From the NCBI RefSeq assembly GCF_016836705.1, contig NZ_JAFCGY010000044.1:1-39105 (forward strand): a DNA stretch of 39,105 bases, in the 5' to 3' direction. Both the position numbers and the translations under genes were made by a program. This document shows, one piece after another, positions 26,049 to 35,826 of this stretch; position 1 is the first letter of the stretch, and each line of letters opens with the position of its first letter. This DNA comes from Mesorhizobium caraganae. Lineage in GTDB: Bacteria > Pseudomonadota > Alphaproteobacteria > Rhizobiales > Rhizobiaceae. Below the pieces are notes generated by a model. That model was not told the DNA's origin. It did not search any database and worked only from the letters and a program-made list of their open reading frames with translations.

Positions 26049-27428
26049 TCACCCCACCGGCTGATCCGCCGGATACGGCGTCCAGATCAATATCGCGATG
26101 CCGACGCCCAAAAACAGCACGATCGCAGCCATACCGAGTCGCGCCGAGCCGCTCGCGAGCGTGATCGACGCCACCATGAACGGCGCCAGGAAACTGGTCG
26201 CCCTTCCGGCCAACGCATAGATGCCGAAATAGCGGCCGGACTCGGCAGCGGTCACGCTGCGCGCCATGTAGGAGCGCGACGATGCCTGGACCGGCCCGAA
26301 GGCCAGCCCGATCAACAAGCCGTAGAAGATGTAGGCCTTTTCCGCCGCCGTGCCGAACAGGCCGCCGCTATCGGCTCCCGGCATCATCCAGGCGCCGAAC
26401 AGCGTGTAACCAGGCCCGGTCGAAACGATGCCGATGGTGGCGAGGCTGAGCATGACGAGCGAAATCATCACGATGGTCTTGGAGCCGAGCGCGGTGTCGA
26501 GACGCGCGGCAACCAGGCAACCGACGATAGCGACGACATTGAGGATGATGCCGAACATGCCGATCTCGGTGATCGACCAGTGGAACATTGCCGCCGCAAA
26601 TGTGCCGCCCAAGGCGAGCAGCGCGTTGACGCCGTCCTGATAGATCATGCGAGCGACAAGGAAGCGAAGGATGCCACTGCGCTGGCGCACTTCGGTCAGT
26701 GTCGACTTCAGCTCCGACAGGCCTTCGCGGACCGCCGGCCCAATCGGAATGCCTTTGATGGCGTCCGGCGTGAAGAAAAACATCGGCAGGATGAACAGGA
26801 AATACCAGCCTGCAGACAGCGGCCCGGTGGCGCGTGCGTCCTCGCCGAGTTTCGGGTTGAGCCTGAACAGCGGGTCGATGCCGATGATCGTCTTGCCGGT
26901 CTCCGCCGAGCCCGCCAGGCAAGTGACGACAAAGATCAGCGCGATCATGCCGCCGAGATAGCCAAGGCCCCAGGCCATATTCGAGACGTGGCCGATCTCG
27001 CTTTTCGGCACCAGGCGCGGCATCATCGAATCGTTGAACACGGTCGAGAATTCCGCCGCCACTGAAGCCAGTGAGAAGAACAGCACCACCAGGAAAAGGT
27101 TCGAGCCGGGAGCGGCGAACCACAGCAGGCAAAGACTGATGATCTTGATCGAGGCGAAGAAGGCAATCCATGGCTTGCGTGGGCCGGTCTGGTCGGCAAT
27201 CGAGCCGAGGATCGGCGACAAGACGGCGATGACCAGGCCCGCGGCGGCGATGCCATAACCCCAGGCGGCCTGTCCGCTTTCGGGATCGCTGGCCATGCGC
27301 GAGACGAAATAGGGCCCGAAGATAAAGGTGGTGACGACGGTGAAGAAAGGCTGCGCCGCCCAGTCGAACAGCATCCATCCCCAGATGCCGCGTCCCGATG
27401 CCCGCTGCACTGTTTCTACCGCCGCCAT
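26049..27428 (-). CDS. MFS transporter, UMF1 (Atg22-like) family
   Basis: A 459-residue inner-membrane protein with about 12 hydrophobic segments. The start WGWMLFDWAAQPFFTVVTTFIFGPYF matches the DWAxxxF signature of the UMF1/Atg22 branch of the MFS; GSIADQTGPRKPWIAFF is the loop 2-3 motif. Yeast Atg22 exports amino acids from the vacuole; bacterial substrates are not known. ATG 27428 is preferred, with GGAGCAGGG upstream; the frame is open to 27491, giving an alternative with 21 extra residues. The gene is flanked by RIME repeats on both sides and forms a single-gene unit. Confidence 0.87.
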   Translation of the reverse strand: MAAVETVQRASGRGIWGWMLFDWAAQPFFTVVTTFIFGPYFVSRMASDPESGQAAWGYGIAAAGLVIAVLSPILGSIADQTGPRKPWIAFFASIKIISLCLLWFAAPGSNLFLVVLFFSLASVAAEFSTVFNDSMMPRLVPKSEIGHVSNMAWGLGYLGGMIALIFVVTCLAGSAETGKTIIGIDPLFRLNPKLGEDARATGPLSAGWYFLFILPMFFFTPDAIKGIPIGPAVREGLSELKSTLTEVRQRSGILRFLVARMIYQDGVNALLALGGTFAAAMFHWSITEIGMFGIILNVVAIVGCLVAARLDTALGSKTIVMISLVMLSLATIGIVSTGPGYTLFGAWMMPGADSGGLFGTAAEKAYIFYGLLIGLAFGPVQASSRSYMARSVTAAESGRYFGIYALAGRATSFLAPFMVASITLASGSARLGMAAIVLFLGVGIAILIWTPYPADQPVG

Positions 27429-27526
27429 GCTGAAGGTCCCTGCTCCGCCCGTATCGGGCGCCATGTCTGCATGTTTCCGGTGCTCATGCAATTAACAAGC
27501 GTGCGCTGCCCCACCTCATTGCTCTC

Positions 27527-27686
27527 GGGTTCCTCGCCCCCACGGAGTGGGGGAGAAGTGGCTCGGCAAAGCCGAGACGGAGAGGGGGAAAAGCGCCGTT
27601 TACTGGTCAAGGCTCAGCCCCACGAAGCCCCCTCTCCGCCCGCTTCGCGGCCACCTCTCCCCCCGCTTTGCGGGGGCGAGGAACCC
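27527..27686. repeat. RIME-like intergenic mosaic repeat, class C
   Basis: A 160-bp element bounded by perfect 15-bp inverted ends, GGGTTCCTCGCCCCC (27527-27541) and GGGGGCGAGGAACCC (27672-27686). Inner palindromes include GGCTCGGCAAAGCCGAG-type and CCGCTTCGCGG. It lies between the start of the MFS gene and the end of the glutamate dehydrogenase gene and can fold into a long hairpin in the 3' region of the latter mRNA. Confidence 0.85.
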
Positions 27687-27702
27687 AAAGCCTTGCGAAG
27701 CC

Positions 27703-30700
27703 TCACATCCCCGTCAGGTCGCTCATCAGCCCGGACGCCACCGACAGCCGCGACACGGTAATGTCGCCGCCTTCGGTCAGCGCCTGCAGCCGCTCGCGGA
27801 TGCGGGCCACCCGCTCGCCGCCGGCCTCCAGCCAGGCGGCCACCGGGTCCGCCGTGCCGGCATGGCCGGTGAGAGCGGCGACCGCGATGCCGCGTCGCGC
27901 CGCGCCGATCGTGTCTGTGGCACGCGACAGCGCCAGCTGGTCGTAATAATCCGACGGCGTGATCGAACGCGCCGCTTCTTCGACGCGCGGAATGCGGAAA
28001 GCATCGCTGACAGCAAAGAACGCCTTGGCCGCCGCGACGATGTCGGCATTGGCCGTGCGCGCCGTCAGCGCGATATCAGGGATCAGCTCCGCCAGATCGG
28101 CCAGGGCCAGCTTTTCGGCCAGCTTTTCCGGCGCGCCGGCCTTGAACAGGCCGTGCCGCCGCTCCTCGATCCGCTCGCGCGAGAAGCCCGGCAGCAGCGA
28201 GATGAGCTTCGGCTCCAGTGCCTTGCGCGCCTCCTGCAATTCGGCGATACGCTGGCCGAGCGCTGCGGCTCCGGCATCGTTCTTCAGATACCAGCCGCTG
28301 GTCACGAAGATAAGCCGGCTGACGGACTGGTAGAGGTCGAGCTGTGCCTGGCCATCGATCTGGCTGTCGAGCGCGTCGATCTCGCGGTAGAGCCCCGGCA
28401 GTCCAAAGCCATCGCGCACCACGGCGAAGGTGCGCACCACATCGGCGGCGCTGCGCCCTGTGGCTTCCTGCAGCCGGTTGACGAAGGACGGGCCGCCGCG
28501 GTTGACGAGATCGTTGGCGACGACGCGGGCGATGATCTCGCGGCGCAGCCGGTGGCCATGGATTTCGGTGGCGTATTTCTTCGCCATCCGATCGGGGAAA
28601 TAGCCCATCAGGTCGCGGTCGAAATGCGCATCGTCCGGCACGTCGCTGGCGACGATGTCGGAGAACAGCACGATCTTGGCATAGGCAAGCAGCACGCCGA
28701 GCTCGGCCCGGGTCAGCGGCTCGCCTCGCGCCTCGCGCTCGGTGAGCGCCGCCGGCGACGGCAGTGTCTCGACGGCGCGATCAAGCAGGCCGCGCGCCTC
28801 CAGCGCCGTCATGAAGCGGCTCTGATGCGCGATGTCGGCGAGGCCACGCTTGCGCGCGATCGAAAGCGCCAGCGTCTGTTCGTAATTGTTGGACAGAACC
28901 AGCCCGCTGACCTCGTCGGTCATTTCAGCCAGCAATTTGTTGCGCGCAGGCCGGGTCAGCAGTCCCTTGCGCATGGCGGAGGCCAGCGCGATCTTGATGT
29001 TGACCTCGACGTCGGAGCAGTTGACGCCACCGGAATTGTCGATGGCGTCGGAATTGCAGCGGCCGCCATTCATACCGAACTCGATGCGGGCGCGCTGCGT
29101 GACGCCGAGATTGGCGCCCTCGCCGATCACTTTCGCCCGGACATCCAGCGCGGTGATGCGGATGGCGTCATTGGCCCGGTCGCCGACCTCGGCATTGGTT
29201 TCGGTGGAGGCCCGCAGATAAGTGCCGATGCCGCCGAACCACAGAAGGTCGACATTCGCCTTGAGGATGGCGGTCATGATCTCGACCGGGGTCGCGGTGG
29301 TCTTGGCGAGGCCGATCGCGGCGGCTGCCGCCGGCGGCAGTGTGATCGACTTCTGGCTGCGCGAGACAATGACGCCGCCTTCAGACAGTTTGGTCTTGTC
29401 GTAGTCCTGCCAGGATGAGCGCGGCAGCGCGAACATGCGCTCGCGCTCGGCCATCGACGCCACCCTGTCCGGATCGGGATCGATGAAAATGTCGCGATGA
29501 TCGAAGGCCGCGATCAGCCTGGTCTGCGGCGACAACAGCATACCGTTGCCGAACACGTCGCCCGACATGTCGCCGACGCCAACGACGGTGAAGGGCGAGG
29601 TCTGGATGTCGCGGTTCATCTCGCGAAAATGCCGCTTCACCGCTTCCCAGGCGCCCTTGGCGGTGATGCCCATCTTCTTGTGATCGTAGCCGGCCGAGCC
29701 GCCGCTGGCGAAGGCGTCGTCGAGCCAGAAGCCGTGTTTCTCCGAGATTGCGTTGGCGGTGTCGGAGAAGGTAGCCGTGCCCTTGTCTGCAGCAACCACG
29801 AAATAAGGATCGTCGGGGTCGCGCCTGACAACGCCGGTCGGCGGGATCACTCCATCCAGGCCGATATTGTCGGTGATCGACAGCAGGCTGGAGACGAAGT
29901 TCTTGTAGGCCGAGGTGCCGGCCTCGAAGATGGCGTCGCGGCTGCCGCCTGTGGGCAGGCGCTTGGGGAAGAAGCCGCCCTTGGCGCCGACCGGCACGAT
30001 GACGGCGTTCTTGACCTGCTGCGCCTTGACCAGGCCCAGCACCTCGGTGCGGTAGTCCTGGGCGCGGTCCGACCAGCGCAGGCCGCCGCGCGCCACCGGG
30101 CCGAAGCGCAGATGCACGCCTTCGACCTCGGACCCGTAGACGAAAATCTCGCGCCATGGCCGCGGCGCCGGCAGGCCTTCGACCGCCTGCGAATCGAGCT
30201 TGATCGCCAGCGACTGGCCCCGCGCCTTCGTTTCGGCAACGAAATGGTTTGTACGCAGCGAAGATTCGATCAGATTGAGGTAGCGGCGGATGATGGTGTC
30301 GTCATCGATATTGGGCACCTCTTCCAAGGCATCCTTGATCTTGGCCTTGAGATGCTTGGCGGCAACCACGCCTTCCGTCCCGGCCGTCGGCCCGAGGCGG
30401 GCGACGAACAGCGCATGCAGGCCGCGCGCAATGTCCGGATAACGGTTGAGCGCGGCGGCTATGAAATCCTGACTCTGCGGAATCCCGGCCTGCTGCAGAT
30501 AGCGGCCATAAGCGCGCAGGATGGTGACTTCGCCCGACCACAGGCCGGCGGTCTGGGCAAGGCCGTTATAGCTGTCATTGTCGATATCGCCGCGCCACAC
30601 CGACAGGAACGCGTCCTCGAACAGCGCCCCGCCATCGGTGAGGTCGATCGGTTTGCCGTAGCTGTTCTCCAACTCCATGTCGTGGACGAAGACAGTGTCG

Positions 30701-32493
30701 CCGCCCTCCTCGTCGACCTCGAAAGTGCGCTCGCTGATGACGCGGAAGCCGATGTTTTCAAGCACCGGCACCCGCCGCGACAGCGCCACAGGGCTGCCGT
30801 GATGATAGATCTTCAGTGCCGCCTGATGCGGCTTCTGCTCGGCGTGGCGATAATAGTCGATGGCGATCGGATTGCTGGCACTGATTTTGGCGATGCGCCC
30901 GGCATCGGCCAGCGCCACGGCCGCGCTGAAGGAGTCGCGATAGCTCTCGGGAAGCCGCGCAGCGATCGCCTTCAGCGACGGATCGCCGCCGCCGGCTTCC
31001 GCCGCCTCGGCCAGCGCGTCATCCCAGGTGCGCACGATGTCGCGGATGGCCGCCTCGACGGCCGCCTGCTCGACCTTCGGCGTCTTGCCGCCCGAGCGTC
31101 CGATGATGAAATGCACACGCGCCAGCCCGCCTTCAGGGAAGGCCGGATAGTAAGCCGACAAACGGCCTTCGAACACGGTCTTGAGATAGGTGCCGACCTT
31201 CTCGCGAACGACGCTGTCATAGCGGTCGCGCGGCACGAAGACCAGGATGGAGACAAAGCGGTCGAACTGGTCGACGCGCACCAGCGCCCGCACCCGTGGC
31301 CGCTCTATCAGGCCGAGAATGGCGGCGGCGTGCTTCTTCAGGACCGGCACCGGCACCTGGAACAGTTCGTCGCGCGGATAGCTTTCCAACACGTTGATCA
31401 GCGCCTTGCCGGAATGGTCGTGGCGGTCGAAACCGGACTTGGCGATGATGGTTTCGGCCTTTGAGCGGAGATAAGGGATCTTCATCACCGAGCGCGTGTA
31501 GGCGGTCGAGGTGAACAGGCCAACGATGCGCAATTCGCCGGCAAGCGCGCCCTTGGCGGTGTAGGTCTTGACGCCGATATAGTCGAGATAGATGCGGCGG
31601 TGCACCAGCGACTTGGCGTTGGCCTTGGTGACGATCAGCGGCTCCGGCCCATGCAGGAAGGTGCGAATTTCGGGCGTGGTTGTCACAGCCTCGGTTCCGC
31701 GCCGCAGCACCAGCACATCCGGGTCGGAGAGGATGCCGAGGCCGGGCTTGTCGGCGCGTTCCAGATTGCCGCTCTCCGCGCCGCCGGTGTATTTGAACTC
31801 GCGCATGCCGAGGAAGGTGAAATTGTCGTCGCGCAGCCACTCCAGGAAGGCGATCGCCTCGGCGACCCTCTTCTTGTCCAATGGCACGGCGGAATAGCGG
31901 AATTCGGAAATCGCCTGGTCGAGACGGGCGAGCATCGGCTTCCAGTCGCTGACCGCGGCGCGCACCTGGTTGAGCATCTTGCGCAAGCGATCGGCCAAGC
32001 CGTTCGCCTGCTCCGCCGTCAGGCGCGGGATGTGGACATGAACGACGCTCAGGCGGTCGTGATTGCCATCGTCCTTGAGGATGCTGCCGTCGCCGAGGAT
32101 CTCGTCGACGCCGGTCTTGCCATGGCGCACGACGATGACCGGATGGGTAACCAAAGTCGGTTCGCCCGATGTCTCGGTGATCTCGCCCAGGATCGAATCG
32201 AACAGGAACGGCATGTTGTCGTTGACGACGGTGATGACCGTCACCGGCCGGCCCTCGCGAGAGACACCGGAATCGGCATCGACGGCAACGACGCTGTGGC
32301 CCTTCTTGTGGATGGCGACGGCCCGTCCCGCCAGATCGGCGGCGCGCTCAAGGTCGGCGGCGTGATAGGCGGCAATGTCTTCAGCCGGCGCGCGGGCCAG
32401 CAGATAGTCGGCAAGCCTGGCCGACTTCTCGTCAGGCTTCACCGCCGCGCTGGCCTTTTTCTTCGACTTAGCTGCGGATTTCACGCTCGCCAT
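27703..32493 (-). CDS. Large NAD-dependent glutamate dehydrogenase
   Basis: A 1596-residue member of the ~180-kDa NAD-GDH class, which converts glutamate to 2-oxoglutarate and ammonia in the cytosol, mainly for catabolism. The N-terminal ~650 residues hold ACT-like regulatory segments (FLFDSILGEI, HPVIVVRHGK). The catalytic region from about 790 has GGLRWSDRAQDYRTEVLGL, VKNAVIVPVGAKGGFF with the active-site lysine, and VVGVGDMSGDVFGNGMLLS for the dinucleotide fold. The helical C-terminal domain completes the protein. GGGAGGAC before ATG 32493 sets the start. The first 25 residues are Lys/Ala-rich. The family is usually allosterically controlled by amino acids. No frameshift is seen over 4.8 kb. 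Confidence 0.96.
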   Translation of the reverse strand: MASVKSAAKSKKKASAAVKPDEKSARLADYLLARAPAEDIAAYHAADLERAADLAGRAVAIHKKGHSVVAVDADSGVSREGRPVTVITVVNDNMPFLFDSILGEITETSGEPTLVTHPVIVVRHGKTGVDEILGDGSILKDDGNHDRLSVVHVHIPRLTAEQANGLADRLRKMLNQVRAAVSDWKPMLARLDQAISEFRYSAVPLDKKRVAEAIAFLEWLRDDNFTFLGMREFKYTGGAESGNLERADKPGLGILSDPDVLVLRRGTEAVTTTPEIRTFLHGPEPLIVTKANAKSLVHRRIYLDYIGVKTYTAKGALAGELRIVGLFTSTAYTRSVMKIPYLRSKAETIIAKSGFDRHDHSGKALINVLESYPRDELFQVPVPVLKKHAAAILGLIERPRVRALVRVDQFDRFVSILVFVPRDRYDSVVREKVGTYLKTVFEGRLSAYYPAFPEGGLARVHFIIGRSGGKTPKVEQAAVEAAIRDIVRTWDDALAEAAEAGGGDPSLKAIAARLPESYRDSFSAAVALADAGRIAKISASNPIAIDYYRHAEQKPHQAALKIYHHGSPVALSRRVPVLENIGFRVISERTFEVDEEGGDTVFVHDMELENSYGKPIDLTDGGALFEDAFLSVWRGDIDNDSYNGLAQTAGLWSGEVTILRAYGRYLQQAGIPQSQDFIAAALNRYPDIARGLHALFVARLGPTAGTEGVVAAKHLKAKIKDALEEVPNIDDDTIIRRYLNLIESSLRTNHFVAETKARGQSLAIKLDSQAVEGLPAPRPWREIFVYGSEVEGVHLRFGPVARGGLRWSDRAQDYRTEVLGLVKAQQVKNAVIVPVGAKGGFFPKRLPTGGSRDAIFEAGTSAYKNFVSSLLSITDNIGLDGVIPPTGVVRRDPDDPYFVVAADKGTATFSDTANAISEKHGFWLDDAFASGGSAGYDHKKMGITAKGAWEAVKRHFREMNRDIQTSPFTVVGVGDMSGDVFGNGMLLSPQTRLIAAFDHRDIFIDPDPDRVASMAERERMFALPRSSWQDYDKTKLSEGGVIVSRSQKSITLPPAAAAAIGLAKTTATPVEIMTAILKANVDLLWFGGIGTYLRASTETNAEVGDRANDAIRITALDVRAKVIGEGANLGVTQRARIEFGMNGGRCNSDAIDNSGGVNCSDVEVNIKIALASAMRKGLLTRPARNKLLAEMTDEVSGLVLSNNYEQTLALSIARKRGLADIAHQSRFMTALEARGLLDRAVETLPSPAALTEREARGEPLTRAELGVLLAYAKIVLFSDIVASDVPDDAHFDRDLMGYFPDRMAKKYATEIHGHRLRREIIARVVANDLVNRGGPSFVNRLQEATGRSAADVVRTFAVVRDGFGLPGLYREIDALDSQIDGQAQLDLYQSVSRLIFVTSGWYLKNDAGAAALGQRIAELQEARKALEPKLISLLPGFSRERIEERRHGLFKAGAPEKLAEKLALADLAELIPDIALTARTANADIVAAAKAFFAVSDAFRIPRVEEAARSITPSDYYDQLALSRATDTIGAARRGIAVAALTGHAGTADPVAAWLEAGGERVARIRERLQALTEGGDITVSRLSVASGLMSDLTGM

Positions 32494-32624
32494 GATGTCC
32501 TCCCGTCACATGCTTTTACGACTATGGTAGCAGATGACCGCCGTTTGGCGACAAAGGTTTGACGGCTCGCTAAGAATTATCGGAATTCGGCGGCCAGGCG
32601 GCAATGAACGAAGAGGAAGACCCC

Positions 32625-33188
32625 ATGTCCGGCAAAATCAGCGCCCTTGACCTCGGCATCGCGGAGCTCAGCGAGGCGACAAAAGCCTATTTCGCCAAAT
32701 GCGAGGAAAAGCTCGGTCTGGTGCCCAACGTGCTTCTTGCCTACGCCTTTGACGAGAAAAAACTGCGCGCTTTCACCGACACCTACAATGATCTGATGCT
32801 CGGCGATTCGGGCCTGTCGAAGCTGGAACGCGAGATGATCGCGGTCGTCGTCTCCTCGATCAACCATTGCTATTACTGCCTGACCGCGCATGGCGCGGCG
32901 GTGCGGCAGCTCTCCGGCGACGCGGCCTTCGGCGAAATGATGGTGATGAATTTCCGTGCCGCCAATCTTTCACCGAAGCAGACGGCGATGCTCGAATTCG
33001 CCGTCAAGCTGACCGAAGAGCCGGCAAAGATCGTCGAGGCGGACCGGGCGGCATTGCGCAACGCCGGCTTCAGCAACCGCGACATCTGGGACATCGCCTC
33101 GACCGCCGCCTTCTTCAACATGTCGAACCGGGTAGCCGCGGCCATCGACATGCGACCGAACGACGAATACCACGCCATGGCAAGGTGA
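32625..33188 (+). CDS. Peroxidase-related AhpD/carboxymuconolactone decarboxylase-like protein
   Basis: A 187-residue protein of the uncharacterised peroxidase-related group. The redox motif is HCYYCLTAHG: Cys82, Cys85 and His89, as in the AhpD core, where the CxxC pair reduces peroxide or a lipoylated partner. Helical segments around it (LSKLEREMIAVVVSS, LSPKQTAMLEFAVKLT) are typical. AGAGGAAGA lies six bases before ATG 32625; ATG 32604 in the same frame would add seven acidic residues. It is divergent from the glutamate dehydrogenase gene with 131 bases between them. The natural substrate is unknown. Confidence 0.9.
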   Translation: MSGKISALDLGIAELSEATKAYFAKCEEKLGLVPNVLLAYAFDEKKLRAFTDTYNDLMLGDSGLSKLEREMIAVVVSSINHCYYCLTAHGAAVRQLSGDAAFGEMMVMNFRAANLSPKQTAMLEFAVKLTEEPAKIVEADRAALRNAGFSNRDIWDIASTAAFFNMSNRVAAAIDMRPNDEYHAMAR

Positions 33189-33308
33189 GGCGCGGCGGCC
33201 GCCTTATATCAGCTATCCCTCATTCTCGTTGCTTGTTTGCCCGTTTGGTCCGATGATCGGGCGGCATGACCGCGTGCCGGTTCGAGCCGCTCACCAAGGG
33301 AGGAGAAC

Positions 33309-33632
33309 ATGGCGAAATTTCTCTATGTCTATCATGGCTCCGGCAAGATGCCGACCGACGAGGCCGAGCGGAAAGCCTCGATGGACGCCTGGACCGGCTG
33401 GTACGGCAAGCTTGGCTCGGCCGTCGTCGACGGCGGCAATCCGGTCGGCAAGTCGAAGATGGTGCTGCCCGGCGGCAAGGTCGAGAACAATGGTGGCAGC
33501 AGTCCGACCGCCGGTTACACGATCGTCGAAGCGAAGGACATCGACGATGCCGTCGCCAAGGCGAAGGGTTGCCCGATCCTGATGGACCCGGCGTTCAGTG
33601 TCGAGATCGCGCCGATCATCGAAATGATGTGA
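33309..33632 (+). CDS. YCII-related domain protein
   Basis: A 107-residue ferredoxin-like-fold protein. The beginning KFLYVYHG, the central Gly/Lys-rich loop (KMVLPGGKVENNGG) and AKGCPILMDPAFSVEIAPIIEMM recall the YCII/DGPF family, in which a conserved His-Asp pair and the CP motif line a pocket. Function in this family is largely unknown; some members are muconolactone-isomerase-like or associate with ECF sigma factors, neither of which is found next to this gene. GGGAGGAGAA gives a strong ribosome site five bases before the ATG. It follows the AhpD-like gene by 120 bases and may be transcribed separately. Confidence 0.75.
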   Translation: MAKFLYVYHGSGKMPTDEAERKASMDAWTGWYGKLGSAVVDGGNPVGKSKMVLPGGKVENNGGSSPTAGYTIVEAKDIDDAVAKAKGCPILMDPAFSVEIAPIIEMM

Positions 33633-33640
33633 CGCGATCT

Positions 33641-33697
33641 ACCGAAGGTCATCGAAGCAAAAAACGATCCCGCCTTTCGCTGATGCGATCCTTCGGT
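33641..33697. terminator. Inverted repeat between convergent genes, possible terminator
   Basis: ACCGAAGG (33641-33648) pairs with CCTTCGGT (33690-33697), followed by TTGGGG. The 41-base loop is large. It occupies the gap between the YCII-like gene and the LysE gene, which converge here. Confidence 0.35.
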
Positions 33698-33710
33698 TTG
33701 GGGTCATGCC

Positions 33711-34325
33711 CTATGACCGCGCAGCGATGGCCGCCGCGGCGCCGGCCATCGTCGTGGCGCTGATGCGGTTGGCGATCTTCATCGCCCGCTTGCTCTTGAG
33801 CAGCTTGCGCGCCTGCGAGGCGGCGACCACCCAGGCGAGGTCGATGGCGATGAGAACCATCGCCATCGTCGCCGTCAGCTCGACCCAGCCGACGATGCTG
33901 ACCGAAGCGAGATCGATGATGGTCGGCAGCAGCGCCAGGTAGAACATCATGATTTTGGGGTTGCCGAGCGTCACCGCCATGCCGGCAAAGAACAGTTTTG
34001 CCTGCGAATCCTCGCGCGGCATCTCGCCGTCCCTGGCTTCGACCGGCGCGGTCCACATCTTCCAGGCGAGATAAGCGAGGTAGGCGACACCGACCCATTT
34101 CACGACCACGAAAGCGAAGTGAAACGTCTGCGCCACGACAGCCAGTCCGAACACCGCCAGCGACAGCCAGATGCCCTCGCCGATCCACATGGCAAGCAGG
34201 AACGGGAACACGTCGCGAAACCCTTTCGAGATGACGCGAGCGACGAGTGCCGCGATCGACGGACCGGGCGAGCCGGCGGCGACGAACAGAGCGGCGGCGA
34301 AAATCAGCAGCGAGGTGAGGTGCAT
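33711..34325 (-). CDS. LysE/RhtB-family amino-acid exporter
   Basis: A 204-residue inner-membrane protein with about six hydrophobic segments. The N-terminal SLLIFAAALFVAAGSPGPS has the PGP turn of LysE/RhtB/ThrE-type exporters; VKWVGVAYLAYLAWKMW and MAVTLGNPKIMMFYLALLP are further hallmarks. These carriers export amino acids such as lysine, threonine or homoserine, or their lactones; the substrate is not readable. ATG 34325 is selected as the start of the first helix. It is divergent from the idonate-dehydrogenase-like gene with 141 bases between them. Confidence 0.9.
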   Translation of the reverse strand: MHLTSLLIFAAALFVAAGSPGPSIAALVARVISKGFRDVFPFLLAMWIGEGIWLSLAVFGLAVVAQTFHFAFVVVKWVGVAYLAYLAWKMWTAPVEARDGEMPREDSQAKLFFAGMAVTLGNPKIMMFYLALLPTIIDLASVSIVGWVELTATMAMVLIAIDLAWVVAASQARKLLKSKRAMKIANRISATTMAGAAAAIAARS

Positions 34326-34466
34326 GGCAGTGCCTTCGAACGTTGGACGGCCAAGAATATCCGATCGCTGGTGATTTGGCACCCATCCGCCTGATGGGCC
34401 AGCGCACGCGACATATTTCGGAGGCCGGACTTGCCCGCACCTATGGTTTGAGAAAGGATCGCGGCC

Positions 34467-35501
34467 ATGAAATCAATCGTCATCCACGCGGCAAAAGACC
34501 TTCGCATCGAGGAGACCGATCCAGGCACGCCGGGCGCCGGACAGGTCGAGATTTCAGTCGAAGCCGGCGGCATTTGCGGTTCGGACCTGCACTATTACAA
34601 TCATGGCGGCTTCGGCGTCGTGCGCCTGCGCGAGCCGATGATTCTGGGACATGAGGTCGCCGGTACGGTAAGAGCGCTTGGCACCGGCGTCTCTGGTCTC
34701 GTGGTCGGCGACCGTGTCGCGATTTCGCCCAGCCGGCCCTGCAATGCTTGCCGCTACTGCCTGCAAGGCATGCAGAACCAATGCCTCAACATGCGCTTTT
34801 ACGGCAGCGCCATGCCGATGCCGCATATACAGGGCGCCTTCCGCCAGCGCCTCGTCGCCGAGGCTTGGCAATGCCACAAAATAGCGGACCACGTCTCCAT
34901 CAACGAAGCCGCCTTCGCCGAGCCCTTCGCGGTAACGCTGCACGCCGTGAACCGCGCCGGCTCGCTGCTCGGCAAGCGGGTGCTGGTCACCGGCAGCGGG
35001 CCGATCGGCGCGCTCTGCATCCTGGCTGCGCGCGTGCACGGCGCGCGCGAGATCGTCGCCACCGATGTCATGGACGCCGTTCTGGTCAAGGCCCGTGAGA
35101 TCGGCGCCGACCGCACCATCAATGTCGCCACCGACGGCGCCAGCCTCGCCGCCTACAACGTCGAAAAGGGCAGTTTCGACGTGATGTTCGAGTGCTCCGG
35201 CAACGAGAGCGCGGTGCGGGCGGGGCTCGACGTGTTGAATCCGCGCGGCGTGCTTGTTCAACTCGGCCTTGGCGGCGACATGTCCCTGCCGCAGAATCTC
35301 ATCGTCGCCAAGGAGATCGAGATGCGTGGCAGCTTCCGTTTCCACGACGAGTTCGCGCTGGCCGTCGACCTGATCAACAACCGTCGTGTCGACGTCAAGC
35401 CGCTGCTGACCGGCATCTATCCGATGGACGAGGCGGTTGCGGCGTTCGAGATCGCCGGCGACCGCACCCAATCCATGAAGGTGCAGATCGCGTTCAGTTA
35501 G
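34467..35501 (+). CDS. L-idonate 5-dehydrogenase-like zinc alcohol dehydrogenase
   Basis: A 344-residue zinc-dependent medium-chain dehydrogenase. The catalytic zinc ligands are Cys37 (GGICGSDLHYY), His62 and Glu63 (ILGHEVAG); the structural zinc site is Cys92, Cys95, Cys98 and Cys106. The Rossmann motif is VLVTGSGPIGA near 168-178, followed by IVATDV with an acidic residue that favours NAD. The motif HYYNHGGFGVVRLREPMILGHE resembles L-idonate 5-dehydrogenases, which oxidise L-idonate to 5-keto-D-gluconate; sorbitol/xylitol oxidation remains possible. GAAAGGA supports the start. No transporter or gluconate kinase gene accompanies it. Confidence 0.88.
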   Translation: MKSIVIHAAKDLRIEETDPGTPGAGQVEISVEAGGICGSDLHYYNHGGFGVVRLREPMILGHEVAGTVRALGTGVSGLVVGDRVAISPSRPCNACRYCLQGMQNQCLNMRFYGSAMPMPHIQGAFRQRLVAEAWQCHKIADHVSINEAAFAEPFAVTLHAVNRAGSLLGKRVLVTGSGPIGALCILAARVHGAREIVATDVMDAVLVKAREIGADRTINVATDGASLAAYNVEKGSFDVMFECSGNESAVRAGLDVLNPRGVLVQLGLGGDMSLPQNLIVAKEIEMRGSFRFHDEFALAVDLINNRRVDVKPLLTGIYPMDEAVAAFEIAGDRTQSMKVQIAFS

Positions 35502-35826
35502 GCAAACCACGAAGCTTGCCCGGCTGCTGGCTTGTCGCTAGAAGAGCCGTCCCGACATCAAGTTCGAGCTTCACTTTGCCTCAGTAACCGCCGGTCTCGC
35601 CAACTCCCCTGATCACACCTGGCAGGGCGCCGCCGTCAGCGGAGCCTGCTCCATTTTCACGTGTTCCTCAGGCGGCGGTTCGAGACCGGTTTGGCACTGC
35701 TGAACCGCTGTCGCGCGTCCGCGACACCTGACTTTCAAGAACCGCAGCCTACCGCCACGCCGTGCCCGCAGGGACATCTCGACATCGCTGGCCTGATGAA
35801 CTTCCCGACGGGAAGGGCTTATCGGC
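35502..35826. other. Intergenic region with two short palindromes
   Basis: 325 bases without a supported gene. A hairpin TGTCGCG-CGTC-CGCGACA is at 35709-35726, and a perfect dyad CTTCCCG-A-CGGGAAG at 35801-35815 lies 11 bases before the DUF1062 start. The latter covers the place of the ribosome site and could be an operator or translation-blocking stem. Open frames on both strands have no recognisable product. Confidence 0.5.

Noticed and set aside
29497..31464. 655-codon plus-strand frame opposite the glutamate dehydrogenase
   Set aside because: Frame-linked shadow of a high-GC gene without a ribosome site or domain.
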